Shown one piece after another: positions 35,155 through 48,530 of a stretch of DNA of 64,000 nt; within the stretch, counting starts at the first letter, position 1; the number at the start of each line of letters is the position of its first letter. A program made the position numbers and the translations under genes. The stretch spans positions 13,052,873-13,116,872 of the forward strand of contig OY755173.1 of the NCBI GenBank assembly GCA_963576735.1, in the 5' to 3' direction. Below the pieces are notes generated by a model. It was not told where the DNA came from, searched no databases, and saw only the letters and a list, made by a program, of their open reading frames with translations. The DNA comes from Bedellia somnulentella (taxonomy: Eukaryota > Arthropoda > Insecta > Lepidoptera > Bedelliidae).

Positions 35155-35248
35155 CTGAAAGTAAAAATCTTCATGGTGAGTATAAATGAACATTAGTAAA
35201 ATTTAAAATAACCTCTTATTTTAAAACTACTACAAGTTTTAAACGTAC

Positions 35249-38200
35249 CTTAAATGTTCCAATTGAAAGTAAAATTGCTTTTTTTGATATCCTAAATCCA
35301 GTACTCATTAATGATTTAAGGTAAGCTTCATATCGATTTTCACCAAAACATGCCACTTCTCCTGTTGATGCCATTTCTACACCAAGTGTTACATCAGCAC
35401 CAGCAAGTCGTGAGAACGAAAATTGTGGAACTTTCACTCCTACTTTTCCACATCCCGACATAACATTGACTGGCTCTACCGGGTAACCCATTATAACCTT
35501 AGTTGCTACTGCAACAAAGTCATGATCGAGTGTTTTTGAGATAAATGGAAATGATCTTGAAACTCTAATATTGCACTCTATAACTTTGAGAACATTGTCT
35601 TTTGCAATCAACTGCATATTGAAAGGCCCAGTCACATCAAGTGTTTCTGCTACTACTCGAGCTATGTCTTTAATTTTTTCTAATGTTTTATCATTGATAT
35701 CCTGAGGTGGAGTTACTAAAGTAGCATCACCAGAATGAACTCCAGCATTTTCTACATGCTCGGATACAGCCATACAAAGAATGATTCCATCAGCTGCCAC
35801 AACATCAACATCGATCTCTTTTGCATCCATAATGAATTTGGATATAACTACTGGATGATCTTTACTTACTTTACTAGCTGACTTTAAATAAGCTTCTAAA
35901 TCCTGCGCAGAAAATGCTACATTCATAGCAGCTCCACTCAAAACATAAGATGGTCTCACTAGACATGGGTATCCTACTTCGTTGCAAAAACCAACGGCAG
36001 ATTCTAAATCAGTCAATTCTTTCCATCTTGGTTGCATTATTCCTTTACGATCAAGCATTCTGGAAAACTTGAACCTATTTTCTGCGTTGTCAATCATATC
36101 GGGTGATGTTCCTAAAACTTTAGCTTGCTGACGGTGCAGATCTATTGCTATGTTGTAAGGTAATTGTCCACCCATACATAATATTATACCATCGGGTTGT
36201 TCTAAGTTATAAATATCCATAACTACCTCAAACGATATTTCTTCAAAATGTAAACGATCACTCATATCATAATCGGTACTGACTGTTTCAGGATTGTAAT
36301 TTACCATAATAGTTTTCTTGCCTTGATTTCTTAGTTCTCTGAGACATCCAACAGCACACCAATCGAATTCCACTGAGTTACCAATTCTATAAACACCAGA
36401 ACCAAGAACCACCGTATATTAACCTGGAAATACTAAATCATTTGAATTACCATTATATGTCAGGTAAAGATAATTAGTGGTTGCTGGCCATTCTGTTGCC
36501 ACAGTATCAATGCGTTTTACGAAAGGTGTTATTTTATATTCCTCTCTACGTTTTCTTACTGCTAATTCGGTACGCTTAATGGCTGCTGCAATTTGTTTAT
36601 CTGAAAACCCTATTTGTTTGGCATGACGGAGAACATCTTGACTAATTATGTTTTGATTAGTTAACTCTAAAGTAGAATAATAGTCTATATTTTTAAATCT
36701 CTGTAAAAACCATCTATCTATTTTAGTCAATTCATAGAGTTTTTCTATCGAGTAACCCTTTTTCAATGCAGCAGCTAAAACAAACATTCTCTTGTCCGTA
36801 GGTTCTCTTAGTTCGACATCGTTAAGATTTTGGATATTGGGATCAAATCCAGTAACATTTTCGTCAACCATCCGAAGCGCCTTTTGAAAAGCTTCTTCAA
36901 AATTACGGCCAATAGACACAACTTCACCAACACTCTTCATAGAACTCCCAATTTTAGTACTGACTCGGTTGAATTTCGCAAGGTCCCAACGGGGTATTTT
37001 AACTACGCAGTAATCTAAACTTGGTTCAAAGCAAGCTGTGGTAACACCAGTGACGGAATTTTTGATTGTCGGTAACGGAATACCAAGTGCCAATTTAGCA
37101 GCTACATAAGCCAAAGGATAGCCAGTCGCTTTGCTAGCTAATGCAGAACTTCTTGATAATCTTGCATTCACTTCAATAATGAAAAATTCCTCTGAATAGG
37201 GATTTAGAGCATACTGAATGTTACATTCACCTACAACACCGAAGTGGCGTATAACTTTAAGGGCGGTTTTACGAAGCATATAATACTCTTTGTTGGATAA
37301 AGTTTGGCTGGAGGCGACGACAATTGATTCTCCTGTATGTATACCCAAAGGATCTACATTTTCCATATTACATACTGTAATACAATTATCGTATGCGTCT
37401 CTCACAACTTCATATTCTACTTCTTTTCAGCCCTTTAAAGATTTATCAATAACAAGTTGGTTGGAGTGTGACAGCGCTTGATGAGCAAGGGCGCGTAATT
37501 CTTCTTCATTATTTGCAAACCCAGAGCCTAATCCACCCAATGAAAAAGCTGATCTTGCCATGACTGGATACCCTATGTTAGCTGCTGCTGCTATCGCCTC
37601 ATCTACCGATGTTACGGCAGCACTTGGTGCTACCTTTTCACCGATTGCATAAATATTCTCACTGAACCTTTTTCTGTCTTCAGTATCAATAATTGATTGT
37701 ATGAGTGTTCCTAAAACATTGACATTATATTTTTCTAGTACACCATTTTTGTTAAGTTCTACTCCACAGTTTAATGCTGTTTGCCCTCCAAATGTTAAAA
37801 GGATGCCAGTTGGTCGCTCAGCTTTGATTACTTGTTCTACATATTCCGGAGTAATGGGTAAAAAATATACCTTGTCAGCTAATCCCTTTGATGTCTGGAC
37901 AGTAGCTATATTAGGGTTAATCAAAACAGTTTGTATTTTTTCTTCCTTTAATGCTTTCACACCTTGTGATCCAGAATAATCAAATTCTCCCGCTTGACCT
38001 ATAGATAATCCTCCTGAACCTAGTATGAGGACTTTTTTGGGTCTGTCTTGTAATTTTGGAACGAATAAAAGACGATCTGTGATCATTGTTCCGATATTAA
38101 AAGATTTTTTATCTTTATGAAGTGTCACAGCGTTTATGAAGACGTCAAATAGCCATTCCAAATCAGTAGGTCCAGCTGTATGCTCTGGGTGAAACTGGAC

Positions 38201-38387
38201 ACTAAAATACGGTAATGTGTCATGTATTATACCCTCATTACTGCGATCATTTTCGTTTGTAAATAGAATATTCCAACCTTGTGGGAGAGCCGTAGTGTCA
38301 ACAGCAAATCCATGATTTTGTGTTTTCATAAAGCATCGTCCAGTGGTGTTGTGTGTGCAAGGTAAATTGTGTCCTCGATTTCCATAA
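35249..38387 (-). CDS. CAD: CAD carbamoyl-phosphate synthetase exon, arm B, nonsense
   Basis: The better preserved synthetase exon, about 3.1 kb. It keeps [24 protein letters not shown], the [19 protein letters not shown] block, the [12 protein letters not shown] segment deleted in arm [20 protein letters not shown], and the [20 protein letters not shown] end also deleted in arm A. Two stops interrupt it: TGA for W at 37,427-37,429 and TAA for Q at 36,419-36,421. Reading frame is otherwise continuous, unlike arm A. Confidence 0.93.
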
Positions 38388-38785
38388 CTGAAAAAGAAAA
38401 CTTTGACTTAAAAACTTGAAACATAAATAGTGTTTGTTAGTAGGTAGCACAAGTAGTTCAAACCTGAGAGATATTGCTTGCTAACTCGTTGAGATTTTGG
38501 GAAATAATTTTAGAGTGTACACTATTTTCCACTTCAGATGATGAATCGTACAATACTTAAAGCAAATAATCAAACAACGATGTCCAAAAATATCTTTAGG
38601 GTTTTTTAACTACCAACCAACCTATGATAAGCAATAAATCCAAGAAAGGTAAATTCTCGCCTGCATCGAAATTATAATAGTAAACAAATTTTAGACACAG
38701 GCAAATCGTAAGTTGATCAAAGCCATTACGACATGTATGTGAGTAAATGAACTAAAATATTTGTTAAGTTAAAATGTGTACTAAC

Positions 38786-39099
38786 CTCATTTTGTACGTT
38801 TTGCACCCAGCTGCAGTAGACAAAAGTTGATGACCCAGGCAAATACCAAAGATTGGTTTTGAAATTTTCTTGTCAACCAGGGCTTTTATGTTCTGCACTG
38901 TGTCATGACACATTTCTGGGTCTCCAGGACCGTTACTAATAAAAAGACCATCAAAGTCATTTTCATCAAGGGGATGGTTCTATGGCACAAGCGTTACTTT
39001 TGCTCCCCTGCTGGTTAGGCACCTGATTTGGTTGTATTTTAAGCCACAGTCCACGGCTAAAATTCTAATACTACCTTTTTCATTGTATACGCTTGTTTT
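38786..39099 (-). CDS. CAD: CAD glutaminase nucleophile exon, arm B, nonsense
   Basis: Keeps [15 protein letters not shown] with the nucleophile cysteine, but the tryptophan of VPWNHP is TAG (38,980-38,982). SNSPGDPE of arm A reads SNGPGDPE here. Confidence 0.92.
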
Positions 39100-39199
39100 C
39101 TGAAAACAACAAATTAATTTTCAATAATCCTGATATTTCAAAAGATTTGATAATCTGGTTAATTTATAAATTCTATTATTTATTTTGTGTAAATATTAA

Positions 39200-39400
39200 C
39201 ATAAATATACTCACGGCTTTACATCCCTTAAAGGGGTAGCCAGAGCTAGGGAATTAGAAATTCCTCAGCCACTTTTGGAAGCTGCGTGGAGAAAAGATGG
39301 TGAAATAAAGGTCGTTGGTGATGGGTCTCCAACCGCATCGCCCAAAAATCCCTTAAAAGCCCCAATACCGTTAGTCGCCTCTTACGTACACATACCAGCA
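39200..39400 (-). repeat. Repeat R1 in a CAD intron (arm B)
   Basis: Mirror of 19,148-19,347. Confidence 0.68.
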
Positions 39401-39595
39401 TAAATAGCATAAACGCAGTTAATATTTAGCATGTTAGCTTAGAATAACACTACCTCATTACTTCCAGGGTCAGATGATTTTTGGGCTGTTGGGAGACCCA
39501 TCATCACCAAAAATACTTTAATTTTTCTATCTTTTCCCTAAGAAACTTACAAAAGTAGGCTTAAATAGTTACATAAACCGTAACACTATCATTAC

Positions 39596-39869
39596 CTTTA
39601 TAGATACTTCTGCAACTAAATTTCTTTTGTTAGGGTCATTCAGCGGTAATGAAGTAGCTGGTCCTTGATCCCCTAAAATGATTCTGCCCAAAGTGACCCC
39701 AGAACGAAGCCGAATAGTCAGGGCTCTTGTATCTATTCCATACAGACCAGGAACATTATTAGCGGCTAGCCAGTCTCCAAGAGACTGCCGGGCTCACCAA
39801 TGCGACGCCTGGGCACTCACTTCACTGACGATGAGACCTGCAGCCCAGATTTGGCTTGATTCGAACCAT
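39596..39869 (-). CDS. CAD: CAD amidotransferase exon with in-frame TGA, arm B
   Basis: Collinear with arm A 18,677-18,950 and carrying the identical in-frame TGA after SHW (39,794-39,796), evidence that the lesion predates the duplication. It ends ATAAAG where A ends ACAAAG. Confidence 0.9.
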
Positions 39870-40290
39870 CTGTAAATAAGGATATTCATTAGAAACATCT
39901 AATTGCAAAACGGACACAAACCCACATACAGATTTTTTTCGTATCGCAGATGAGTTGGTTGCTATGTAATAGTTCTTCAGGGCCTATTAACTTTTTCAGC
40001 CAGACAATAGTTCTTAAAACATCCGATAATGATGCGAAATGAGATTTTTTCAGACATTTGTCACCAATTCTATGTATAATGTATGTACTATTAAAAATCT
40101 TGACCCTACCTCAATGTCCTTTTAATCAACAATTTCGGACTTGTTATCTTATCAAGTTTTAGCGTGATATTATTTCTGTCATATAAAAGAGCGCAAATTG
40201 TTCTTTCACTCTAAGAGGACTGGTATAGTAATACAAAAAAAACTAATATGCAGAGTATTACAAAAAAACAAATAAGATGTGAAAACTTAC

Positions 40291-40432
40291 TTAGGTAGAC
40301 CGTTTTCATCCATTTCTTGTTCACTAGGAATTCCATAGTTTTCGAAAATTGGGTAAGTTAACACCAATAACTGTGCGTGATAAGACGGATCTGTCAGCGA
40401 TTCAGCGTACCCAACCATGCCATTTCGGGAAA
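40291..40432 (-). CDS. CAD: CAD amidotransferase N-terminal exon, arm B
   Basis: Encodes the same [15 protein letters not shown] block as arm A with intact acceptor and donor. No lesion seen. Confidence 0.9.
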
Positions 40433-40894
40433 CTGAAATAATATCGCACTTTTATAACTAACACTTTTTTTTCAATTGCAGCATACTTCATATAATTTAG
40501 GTCTCCAGGTTTTTTATCCCAGTGGTAATAAATGAAACCTTATTAATGTTCATGTCTGTCTGTCCGTACAGCCATTTCGAGTTCAATTTTGGTTCACAGT
40601 TGATACTTGGTATTTAGATGTATACTAATCGTATTAACCCCTTCAACTGTTTATTTAACCAAAAATAGGTTAAGGGTTGAGAGGGACAAGGTATTATTAC
40701 GAATGCAAGTAACGTATGAAAAAACACGAGATGATGGAACAGTGCGGGGAAAATGTTGTTAAATACGTCAATCGCCTGGATGCTACTATCATAGTTCTAC
40801 AACTATAACTACAAAAGCCGTTTCATGAGAGATTTTATTCAACCAAATATGGACACAATGATAAAAAAAAAAATGTAATGAATAAATATAATTA

Positions 40895-40976
40895 AGCAAC
40901 CGTGATAGCACAGTGGGTAGAACACTCGGTTATCGTGCAAACGACTAGTGTTCAAATCCTGGGTCGGGCCTACACC
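40895..40976 (+). repeat. SINE S1 head only (arm B)
   Basis: Mirror copy of 17,575-17,655, keeping CAGTGGGTAGAACAC and GTGTTCAAATCCTGG. Confidence 0.68.
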
Positions 40977-41259
40977 AATGCGGCAAAAATGGCGGTGAGT
41001 AATGTTAAGTAAAACGTTGAGTTGTCGGAAAATAATGTGTCATACGAATCAGTACGAATGACATACCCAAGCAAGAAGAACCTAAAGGTCGAGACGACCA
41101 TAGTTCCCATCACTGACGAATTCTCTGAACATTGGGGTTATATATCCCAGCAGGATTAACATGAAACAGTATGATGGTAAGTATATCGACAGGTACCTGA
41201 TAATCTGCACAGTGAATTTCACTTGAGGTGCTGACTTTGCCGTAATAATAGTTTGGAAA

Positions 41260-42494
41260 GGGAGTCATACGTTTCACCGAATGTCGCGAGCTCGACGCAC
41301 GCGAGCTCGAAAATATATTTGAGTGGTACGCCAGCTCGAAAGTACGTGAATTCGAAAGCCGCCAGCTCGAAAGACGTTGGCGCGAATCACGTTTCACCGA
41401 AAATCTTTCGCAATGCTTTATCAGTTTGAGAAGCAGATTATAATTAATGTCTTAATCTTATTAATATTAAACATATTTTCTTTGAAGGTACTTTGATGTT
41501 TTAGTTATTGATGTTATTTGAATACACCCTCATTAAATTAATGTAGAACAAAACATATTGGTGCATCTAACTTAGCGCAGAATAATAGCTATAGCTCCTA
41601 ATACTCATCTTTACAGATTTTTTATATAATTTGGTTTTATGTTTTTTTTTATGTTTTTCAAAACAATGTTTCATATAGGTATAGGATTTTTTTGTTGAAT
41701 TTTTTTTACCTTGTAAGATGATGGCAGGAGTTTACCGATTTTCTACATCAACTTAGTATTTTTCATTTAATATTTTTGAACATATATAGTTTTATATTGA
41801 TTTTTTTACGCTACGATTAAAAGGCAAAGAAACAATAGCTAGAGTTACGTTTCATTCTGTACAAACATTAAGTTTCAGCAAAAAAAAGCTGTTGTTTAGT
41901 TAGTATCGGTTTAGAATAGCACTACCCCATTTTTTGCGTGGGTGTGCGTAAGAGGCAACTAAGGGTATTGGGGTTTCAAAGGCTTTTTGGGCGATGGGGT
42001 AGAAGCCACAACCTTTATTTTACTGACTTTTCCCCACATAACTATCAAAAATTTGCTGAGGAATTACTAATTCTCTCTCTCTGGCTACCCATTTTAGTGA
42101 TTTATAGCCATGAGTATATGTATGTATGATATCTAATTTTGTGGCTCTGGCTACTTTTTTGGGTCTTGTAGGTAGGTTTAGGTAGGTAGCTAGGTGATTT
42201 TCCAATAAGCGTAGATATTTTACTGAAGGGATGCAAAAAACATCAATAACTAAAAAATCAAAGTACCTTCAAAGAAAATATTTATAATATTAATAAGATT
42301 AAGACATTAATTATAATCTGCTTCTCAAACTGATAAACCATTGCGAAAGATTTTCGGTGAAACGTGATTCGCGCCAACGTCTTTCGAGCTGGCGGCTTTC
42401 GAATTCACGTACTTTCGAGCTGGCGTACCACTCAAATATTTTTTCGAGCTCGCGTGCGTCGAGCTCGCGACATTCGGTGAAACGTATGACTCCC
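41260..42494. mobile_element. Mutator-like element, arm B copy
   Basis: Mirror copy. The flanks GTTTGGAAA at 41,251-41,259 and 42,495-42,503 form an exact 9 bp target duplication. The inner R1 copy is at about 41,905-42,128. Confidence 0.83.
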
Positions 42495-44305
42495 GTTTGG
42501 AAAAATCACAAACACAATATCAGCATTGATTGCCTTTTCGCTCTAAGTTACATATCCAATAACCTTAATATGGATAAATCAATATCATTATTTTAAATAA
42601 TCACATGGTAATAATGTTTTTCATTATTACTTACATATGAAAATTAAAATAGTTTTTCATTATTACCCACACACGAAAAACGACGGACTATCTTGCTGTC
42701 TAATTATGATGCCCACATGGCATTACAAGACGTGCAATACTATTGTCGCTGTCGACAAACAGCTGCGAACTCACCGATGGCCGCCGCAACTGTCCCCGCT
42801 CGCTACGGTTGTGCTTGTACCTGCCGTGATGAAGACCGTGATGGACATGCCACGTCACTACCGCCGCCGCCACCGCCGCCGGCCGCCACCTGCTAGACGC
42901 TCACAGGTACACTCAGTGTTGTCACAATGCACATAGGTGCTGATGATGCTGATGATCCATTCATATCTTTGTAAATTATTTTATTCATAAAACTCATTAT
43001 GTCAACTAATTTTTGATCACTGATCACTCTCGATTTGTAGCAATCGGTTTCACGGCGTGCTTTGGTGCTTCTTAGTGCCGTTACTCACGGGAGGGGCCCG
43101 AGCGCATGTGGTTAAGTTGCGTTCTTCGTGAAGGCTTGCTACTTCCCCCCCTGTGGCCAGAACCATGATAGCCAACACCTGCTACAGTGCCCAGACTGTC
43201 CTTACACCTGAACTACTGAAGACTTGCTGAAGGCAACGCCTAAAGCGATAGCGGTCGTGAAGCATTGGCTGCATGCACTATGAAGATTTGACACTCTCAC
43301 ACGAATAAGAAGAACTAATTTTTGAAATTTTTGAGGGCCACGTACCAGATTGGTCATTTTCAAATTTTGCGTAGGTAAACTTGTCCCCGGAAGTGTATAT
43401 ATTTTTAAAATAAATAATACGATGATTTAACATTGCAATAATTATTTTGTAAACTGTACAATAAAACAAAGATCTTTGCATTGAAAAACAGTACCTGATT
43501 TACCTATTTTATATGTTTTTTGTCATAACAATGTGGTCATTCTTGGTAACAGAGTTGATTTTCATACATTTTTCTTCTGTCCCAAGCGCCGATACAATAC
43601 ACATAGTCAGATCATTTTTTCCTTTCTGTTATTAACATGCTTCAAAATTCGAATTATATTTAAATAAAACATTATAATAATACATTAAATACGTTCATAA
43701 CATTACATTGACATTAAACGATTATTTAATAAGTGTTTTAAATTTTTGTCCCACGAGTCCACTAAATTAATAGTACCGCTCTGTTACTACACTAAAACCC
43801 GAGAAGAAATACAGATTTCACTGAATTCAAAGTTCTTACAATTGTGGTGCAGTAGCCGTTATTATTATGAACGCAAAACACAAGGGTGGGAGGATAATAC
43901 AGTTAGCTAGACGGCCACGCGGCGTCAAAAGTTGTGCGAGTGTTTATTCTGCGCCCGTTCTGTTACCGTCATAATTGGGTAAGTAATTAATAATTTCTTA
44001 TTGAATTTACAATAAACTCGTAGTATTTAGTGTGAATAACTTATTTAACCATTAATTATCTCAACCCACGCAGTGTAACTAACATAAATGGTCCAAAGAC
44101 TGTTAGATTTACCGCTCTGTTACTAACAACTCTGTTGCTTAATTAATGGTAACAGAGTCGTAAACTAGGTAACAGAGTAGACTTTAGTTTAAACATTGTA
44201 TCAAAAGGTATTATTAAACACGATAGCGATATATTATTAAACATATTTATTGATATTATTTGTTTCAGATGGTTTTACAACGATCTATTTCAAACTGGTT
44301 TTAAA

Positions 44306-44531
44306 ATTAAATAATATACCGAGAAAACCGCAAAAAGAAAAACCCAACCCAGGAAAAGAAGCGAAATCTAGGAAAAATAATTTAGACAGGTACCATGCTA
44401 AGAAACTGTTAGTAAAAGATTAAATAATATACCGAGAAAACCGCAAAAAGAAAAACCCAACCTAGGCAAAGAAGCGAAATCTAGGAAAAATAATTTAGAC
44501 AGGTACCATGCTAAGAAACTGTTAGTTAAAC
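44306..44531. repeat. 113 bp tandem duplication (arm B only)
   Basis: The stretch beginning ATTAAATAATATACCGAGAA is repeated with a 113-base offset and few differences (CAACCCAGGAAAAG versus CAACCTAGGCAAAG). Arms A and C have one copy. The ends share ATTAAA, suggesting slippage at microhomology. Confidence 0.85.
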
Positions 44532-45419
44532 TTCAAGGAAACACAAAGCAATTTAAAAAAATGGCGAGCTGAAAATGTTAAACGTAGAAACAGAGCTTAA
44601 GCTCTTCGCATTGTTATGCAAACAGAATCATCACCTGTATTATGACTCCACAATTTAGTACTCCAACTGTTGAAGACCATACTCAACGTCCTCCATTAAT
44701 ATTGTCCGTGTTTTGACGTTTGTCGAAACCTCGAATTTCAAATTCACGTGATAACACAATTGATTCGATAACGATAACAACAAAACGCGGCAGAAATCCG
44801 GCAAAAAGACACAGGTCAAAATTATTTAGGTCAAAAGTATTGGAGGAAACACAGAAAAAGTATGAAAAATGCAGAAAAAGATTACACAGAAGAAAAAACA
44901 GAACGCAAGATAAGGTGCCAGGAAAAGTCAAAATTTGGCAGTATTGAATGTCATGTTAATGTCATGCAGACAATATATATTTTCTCAGATGGACCAGCTA
45001 CCCATTACCGGCAGAAACAAAACTTTTATTCCATATAAATACATACATACACTCGCGGCCATAAATAGGGGCCAAGATGGTAGAAATAAAGTAGTAAGTG
45101 ACATAGAAGACGATGGTGAGGTGACGATTCTGACCCAAAATGTAGATTAGTTGAGAGTGGCCTAGATAGAATAGATATGAGCCTCTTGAGAATTTAATCT
45201 CTATCGATCTGAAGCTTAAAATAGTTGACAAAGGCAAAAACTAAAGAGAGCATAGGTACTACGACTTTGGCACTCGATGGGCAGAGATCGAGTGAAAAGA
45301 TCTCGTTGTAAATGTCAATTTTATTACAGATAATAGTTCTTTAAATTTACAAAAACCAACTATGTTACTAAAGTACTACTCCGTTACTTTGGTGTCCCAA
45401 GAATGCCAGTAGATTATTT

Positions 45420-46012
45420 TCCCTACTACGGAACTATATAAACAATGCAAAGTGCTAACTGTGCGCCAGCTCTTTATTCTATTCACTGTTCTACAACAGC
45501 ATGCTAGCTTATACTTCAACCCTGATACATTAAACAGGAGGCGAAAGGATATAGTATGTTTGAATACTTATAGTGCAAAATTTTCCATTACAAACAGATT
45601 CTTTATATTTTTAGGGCCATACTTATGTAATAAAATTAATAAATTACTAGCATTATATAACTTAAACAACTTTGAATGCAAGAAAAAACTTCAATCGTGG
45701 CTATTAAATCTTACATACACGGAATCAGAGGAATTGCTTAATATAATAAGTTAATAAGATGTTTTTTTTTTATTATAATAATACAATTAGTTAGATACAA
45801 TCAATTCTGATAAAAATTTATACACTACTTACCAATATCTTATATGAAAACTGATAGTTTAAGCCTTTTTTGTTTATTGTTGCCTGAAATACAGGTAAAT
45901 TACCTAGCTCAGGAACGGGAAAATGTTATATTTTGTACTTTAAATAACTAACTAGGTTAAGACGAATATTATGTACTTTTGAAAACTGAATAAATTTTTA
46001 TTATTATTATTA
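45420..46012 (+). mobile_element. LINE tail, arm B copy
   Basis: Mirror copy of the arm A LINE tail. The reading frame (45,452-45,754) is open and ends EELLNIIS; the (ATT)n tail is at about 45,997-46,012. Confidence 0.72.
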
Positions 46013-46054
46013 TTTGTAGATTATAAAAAAAAAATGATGTCTCTTTCCTCTCTC

Positions 46055-46129
46055 TCTCCTTGAAAAACAGACCCATCAGCCAACACCAAGCTGCAAGGCA
46101 CACCCGTGGCCTTCTTTGGAGATGTCATT
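46055..46129 (-). CDS. CAD: CAD first coding exon, arm B
   Basis: Same as the arm A exon, with LADGSVFQGE (glycine kept, the likely ancestral state). It runs into the same AG-rich tract and LINE tail. The acceptor (TGTTTCCAG) is intact, but the intron upstream is joined to sequence normally 8.4 kb away. Confidence 0.78.
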
Positions 46130-46683
46130 CTGGAAACAATAACCATTACTCGTTAGAATATGTAACTATAATGTGTGGCTTATTTATTAAAGTTGATAAT
46201 GAAGTACTGGAAAGTCCTGATGAAAACTTAAGCAAGTTGTTTTTTTTTTGTTTAAGTCATGTCAGTCATGCATGTGTGATAGTGTTTTCGAAAAAGTTGA
46301 CGATAAAACTATATTAAATTAAGGTTTTTAAAAAAATAATTCTCTCGAACTATTTGGTTAAAAAGGATAAATATAACACGGTACAGACAAAGGTTTTTAT
46401 AAATCTCCTCCATCTACTCTCAATGTAAAATATTAAATATGAATACAACGAAAGAAACAATTATTTATACTACTACTACTACGCAGAATTGAAAATATCT
46501 TATGTCAGCTTTACAGGTTTTTTTCATTATTTAAATATTACTTATTGCTTCGCTTCGACTTTTTCACTCTTTATAGAGCGCCCTAAAATAATAGTTAGAT
46601 ATACGACAAATATCTAACTAGTCAATAGAAGTTAGAAAAGTATGTGGTTGGTAAGTTGTGTTAGCGAATTGTGTTAGATAAAA

Positions 46684-46873
46684 AGCTTATTCCATTACAC
46701 TTTGTCGTTTCTGAATTCAGACGTCCTTCGAAGTTACTGCCGCAGACGCTTGTTATTCCACTACACAAATTTGTCTACTTTTCAGAAGCCTAGCGTTCTG
46801 AACGTTATTCCACTAGTCTGAATTCAGATTATGTGGCTCTCAGACGTCTTCATTCAGACAAATGGAATAAGCT
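46684..46873. mobile_element. ~190 bp MITE, arm B copy
   Basis: Mirror copy of 3,391-3,580 with the same termini. Confidence 0.65.
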
Positions 46874-47387
46874 CTTAAAAAGTCAAACCAACCTGAATTT
46901 TACAAATAAATTTTCAAACCAAGTTCGCGTGCTACGCCGAAAGTTAGTGATGAATGGATAGATCTAAGTGCTGTATTAAAAGTGGTCGAGCAACTTTTTT
47001 TTGGTATACATCCGAGGCGAAATTCAAAACCCAATTGTTATGCTGTTTCATATGTCAACCATCACGATGAAGACGGAGTAATATTTTGAGGGTCAGCAGT
47101 ATGTATTGTATCGCTAAACCATGTTTCATTGTAAACCGATTGTTTTCTAGACAAATTGTTATTTTACTGAACCGATATATATTAGATGAAAAAATAGGTT
47201 ACTTATTAGAATATATATTATACGTTTTTAAATTAAAATCTCTCTGGATATTAAAGATATTAAGACTAATTAAATTTAAAATGCCAAAACACAAAAATCT
47301 CAAGTCAATAATTTACATCGTCAAAATCTAAGTATATCGTAATGAATCTTCATCTAACGTAATATTTAAAGCGCTGCTATGAATTTA

Positions 47388-47595
47388 ACTTACGTATTTG
47401 GAGGTTCTGTGAGCACGTGGTAATTCGTCGTGACGTCGTCGTGAAGAGGTCTGCGGCTGCCGGCGTTTCCACTACGACAGGCCTTGCCGCGAGTTGCGCC
47501 GCCGCGAGCCGCTGATCCGCGCCTCACTTAACCCCAATACCCTGTTATCAGCGAGACGCAGACCTTGTTACCACCTCACGCCTCTCTGTCTGACC
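47388..47595 (-). promoter_or_regulatory. CpG-rich island, arm B copy
   Basis: Reverse-orientation copy of the GC-rich island, with the same donor (GTAAGT) and CRE-like tract. Because of the 8.4 kb deletion the distance from here to the CAD first coding exon is only about 1.3 kb. Confidence 0.42.
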
Positions 47596-48297
47596 AATGG
47601 TTTTGCATAACTGTGTCGCAAATCACTTGGAGGAATCTAACGCGAAGTTGACAACGGTTCACTTGATAAGCGATTTTGTTCAACATTGAATATTGCAGGT
47701 GGGAAAATTGACACCTAAGATTGGACAGTTAAGAGAATATTTGCTTGACACTTAAATTTTTATTAGGATATGTTTGCAATCTGTAACTTGTTGGATTGTG
47801 TTGTGCGTAGTAGAAAGAAAAGAATAGTGAGCGTTGCGTTGATGAGCTGATATGATATCTCTTGCTATTTTGTCTAGACCAGTGTCTCTTCTCTTCGCAT
47901 TCTTACCTTTCTCTCTATACAGCAATAAATTTGGACTAGAAGTTTGAGGCAGGTGGCTACAACAATGTGTGTAAATATTTTGTGTTTGTGATGATTAACA
48001 CAAATTTGCATAAATAGTATATTTTGTTTGGACTAACTATAGTTCCTTCTTATTTAAGGAAATACTTACAAAGCAGCTTAACCAAAAACACATCAAAACA
48101 ACTAAAACATCAACCTGGCCAGGTGGTCTGAAAATCGCAGTATTCTTTCATACTCGTTTAAACTAAATGCTAGGACGTTTTAAATTAAAAAATATGGAAT
48201 GATTGGAATACTCGCCGACAGAAAATTTTGCAGCCTGTAGGATACAAGGAAATCCGTATACGGACGTTGTAATCAATAAAAATAAGAGCACTTTGTG

Positions 48298-48530
48298 TGT
48301 TAACGGTGGGGGATAACATCGTGAGGCAACCTACATGGCTGAGTTGTACTTAGTCATGTGACAGTGTATTCGTACAACAAAAACGGCGATAGACCTGCCC
48401 CCTATCACGTGAGTACACTGTCCATGCAAAACGTGGGTACTCTGAACACCAGGTGACAAAGTCACGTGATGTTCAGAAGTATTAGTACCTCTGCCAACCC
48501 CTTCGGGGATATGCGGCGTGAACGTTTATG
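48298..48530 (+). repeat. SINE S1, 3' part (arm B)
   Basis: Mirror copy of 1,222-1,445, with a small insertion in the (A)n before ACGGCGAT. Confidence 0.65.

Larger units (their letters stand above)
34424..46129 (-). pseudogene. CAD: CAD pseudogene, arm B, 3'-truncated
   Basis: The same gene in reverse, from the first coding exon (46,129) to the MGS-like exon (34,424). DHOase and ATCase are absent because the arm ends at 34,020. The frame is better kept than in arm A: the large CPSase exon is open over 3.1 kb except for nonsense codons at 37,427-37,429 (TGG to TGA) and 36,419-36,421 (CAA to TAA), plus loss of one isoleucine codon near 36,690. TAG replaces TGG at 38,980-38,982, and the ancestral TGA is at 39,794-39,796. 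The 5' intron is cut by a deletion ending about 28 bp upstream of the first coding exon. Confidence 0.92.
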
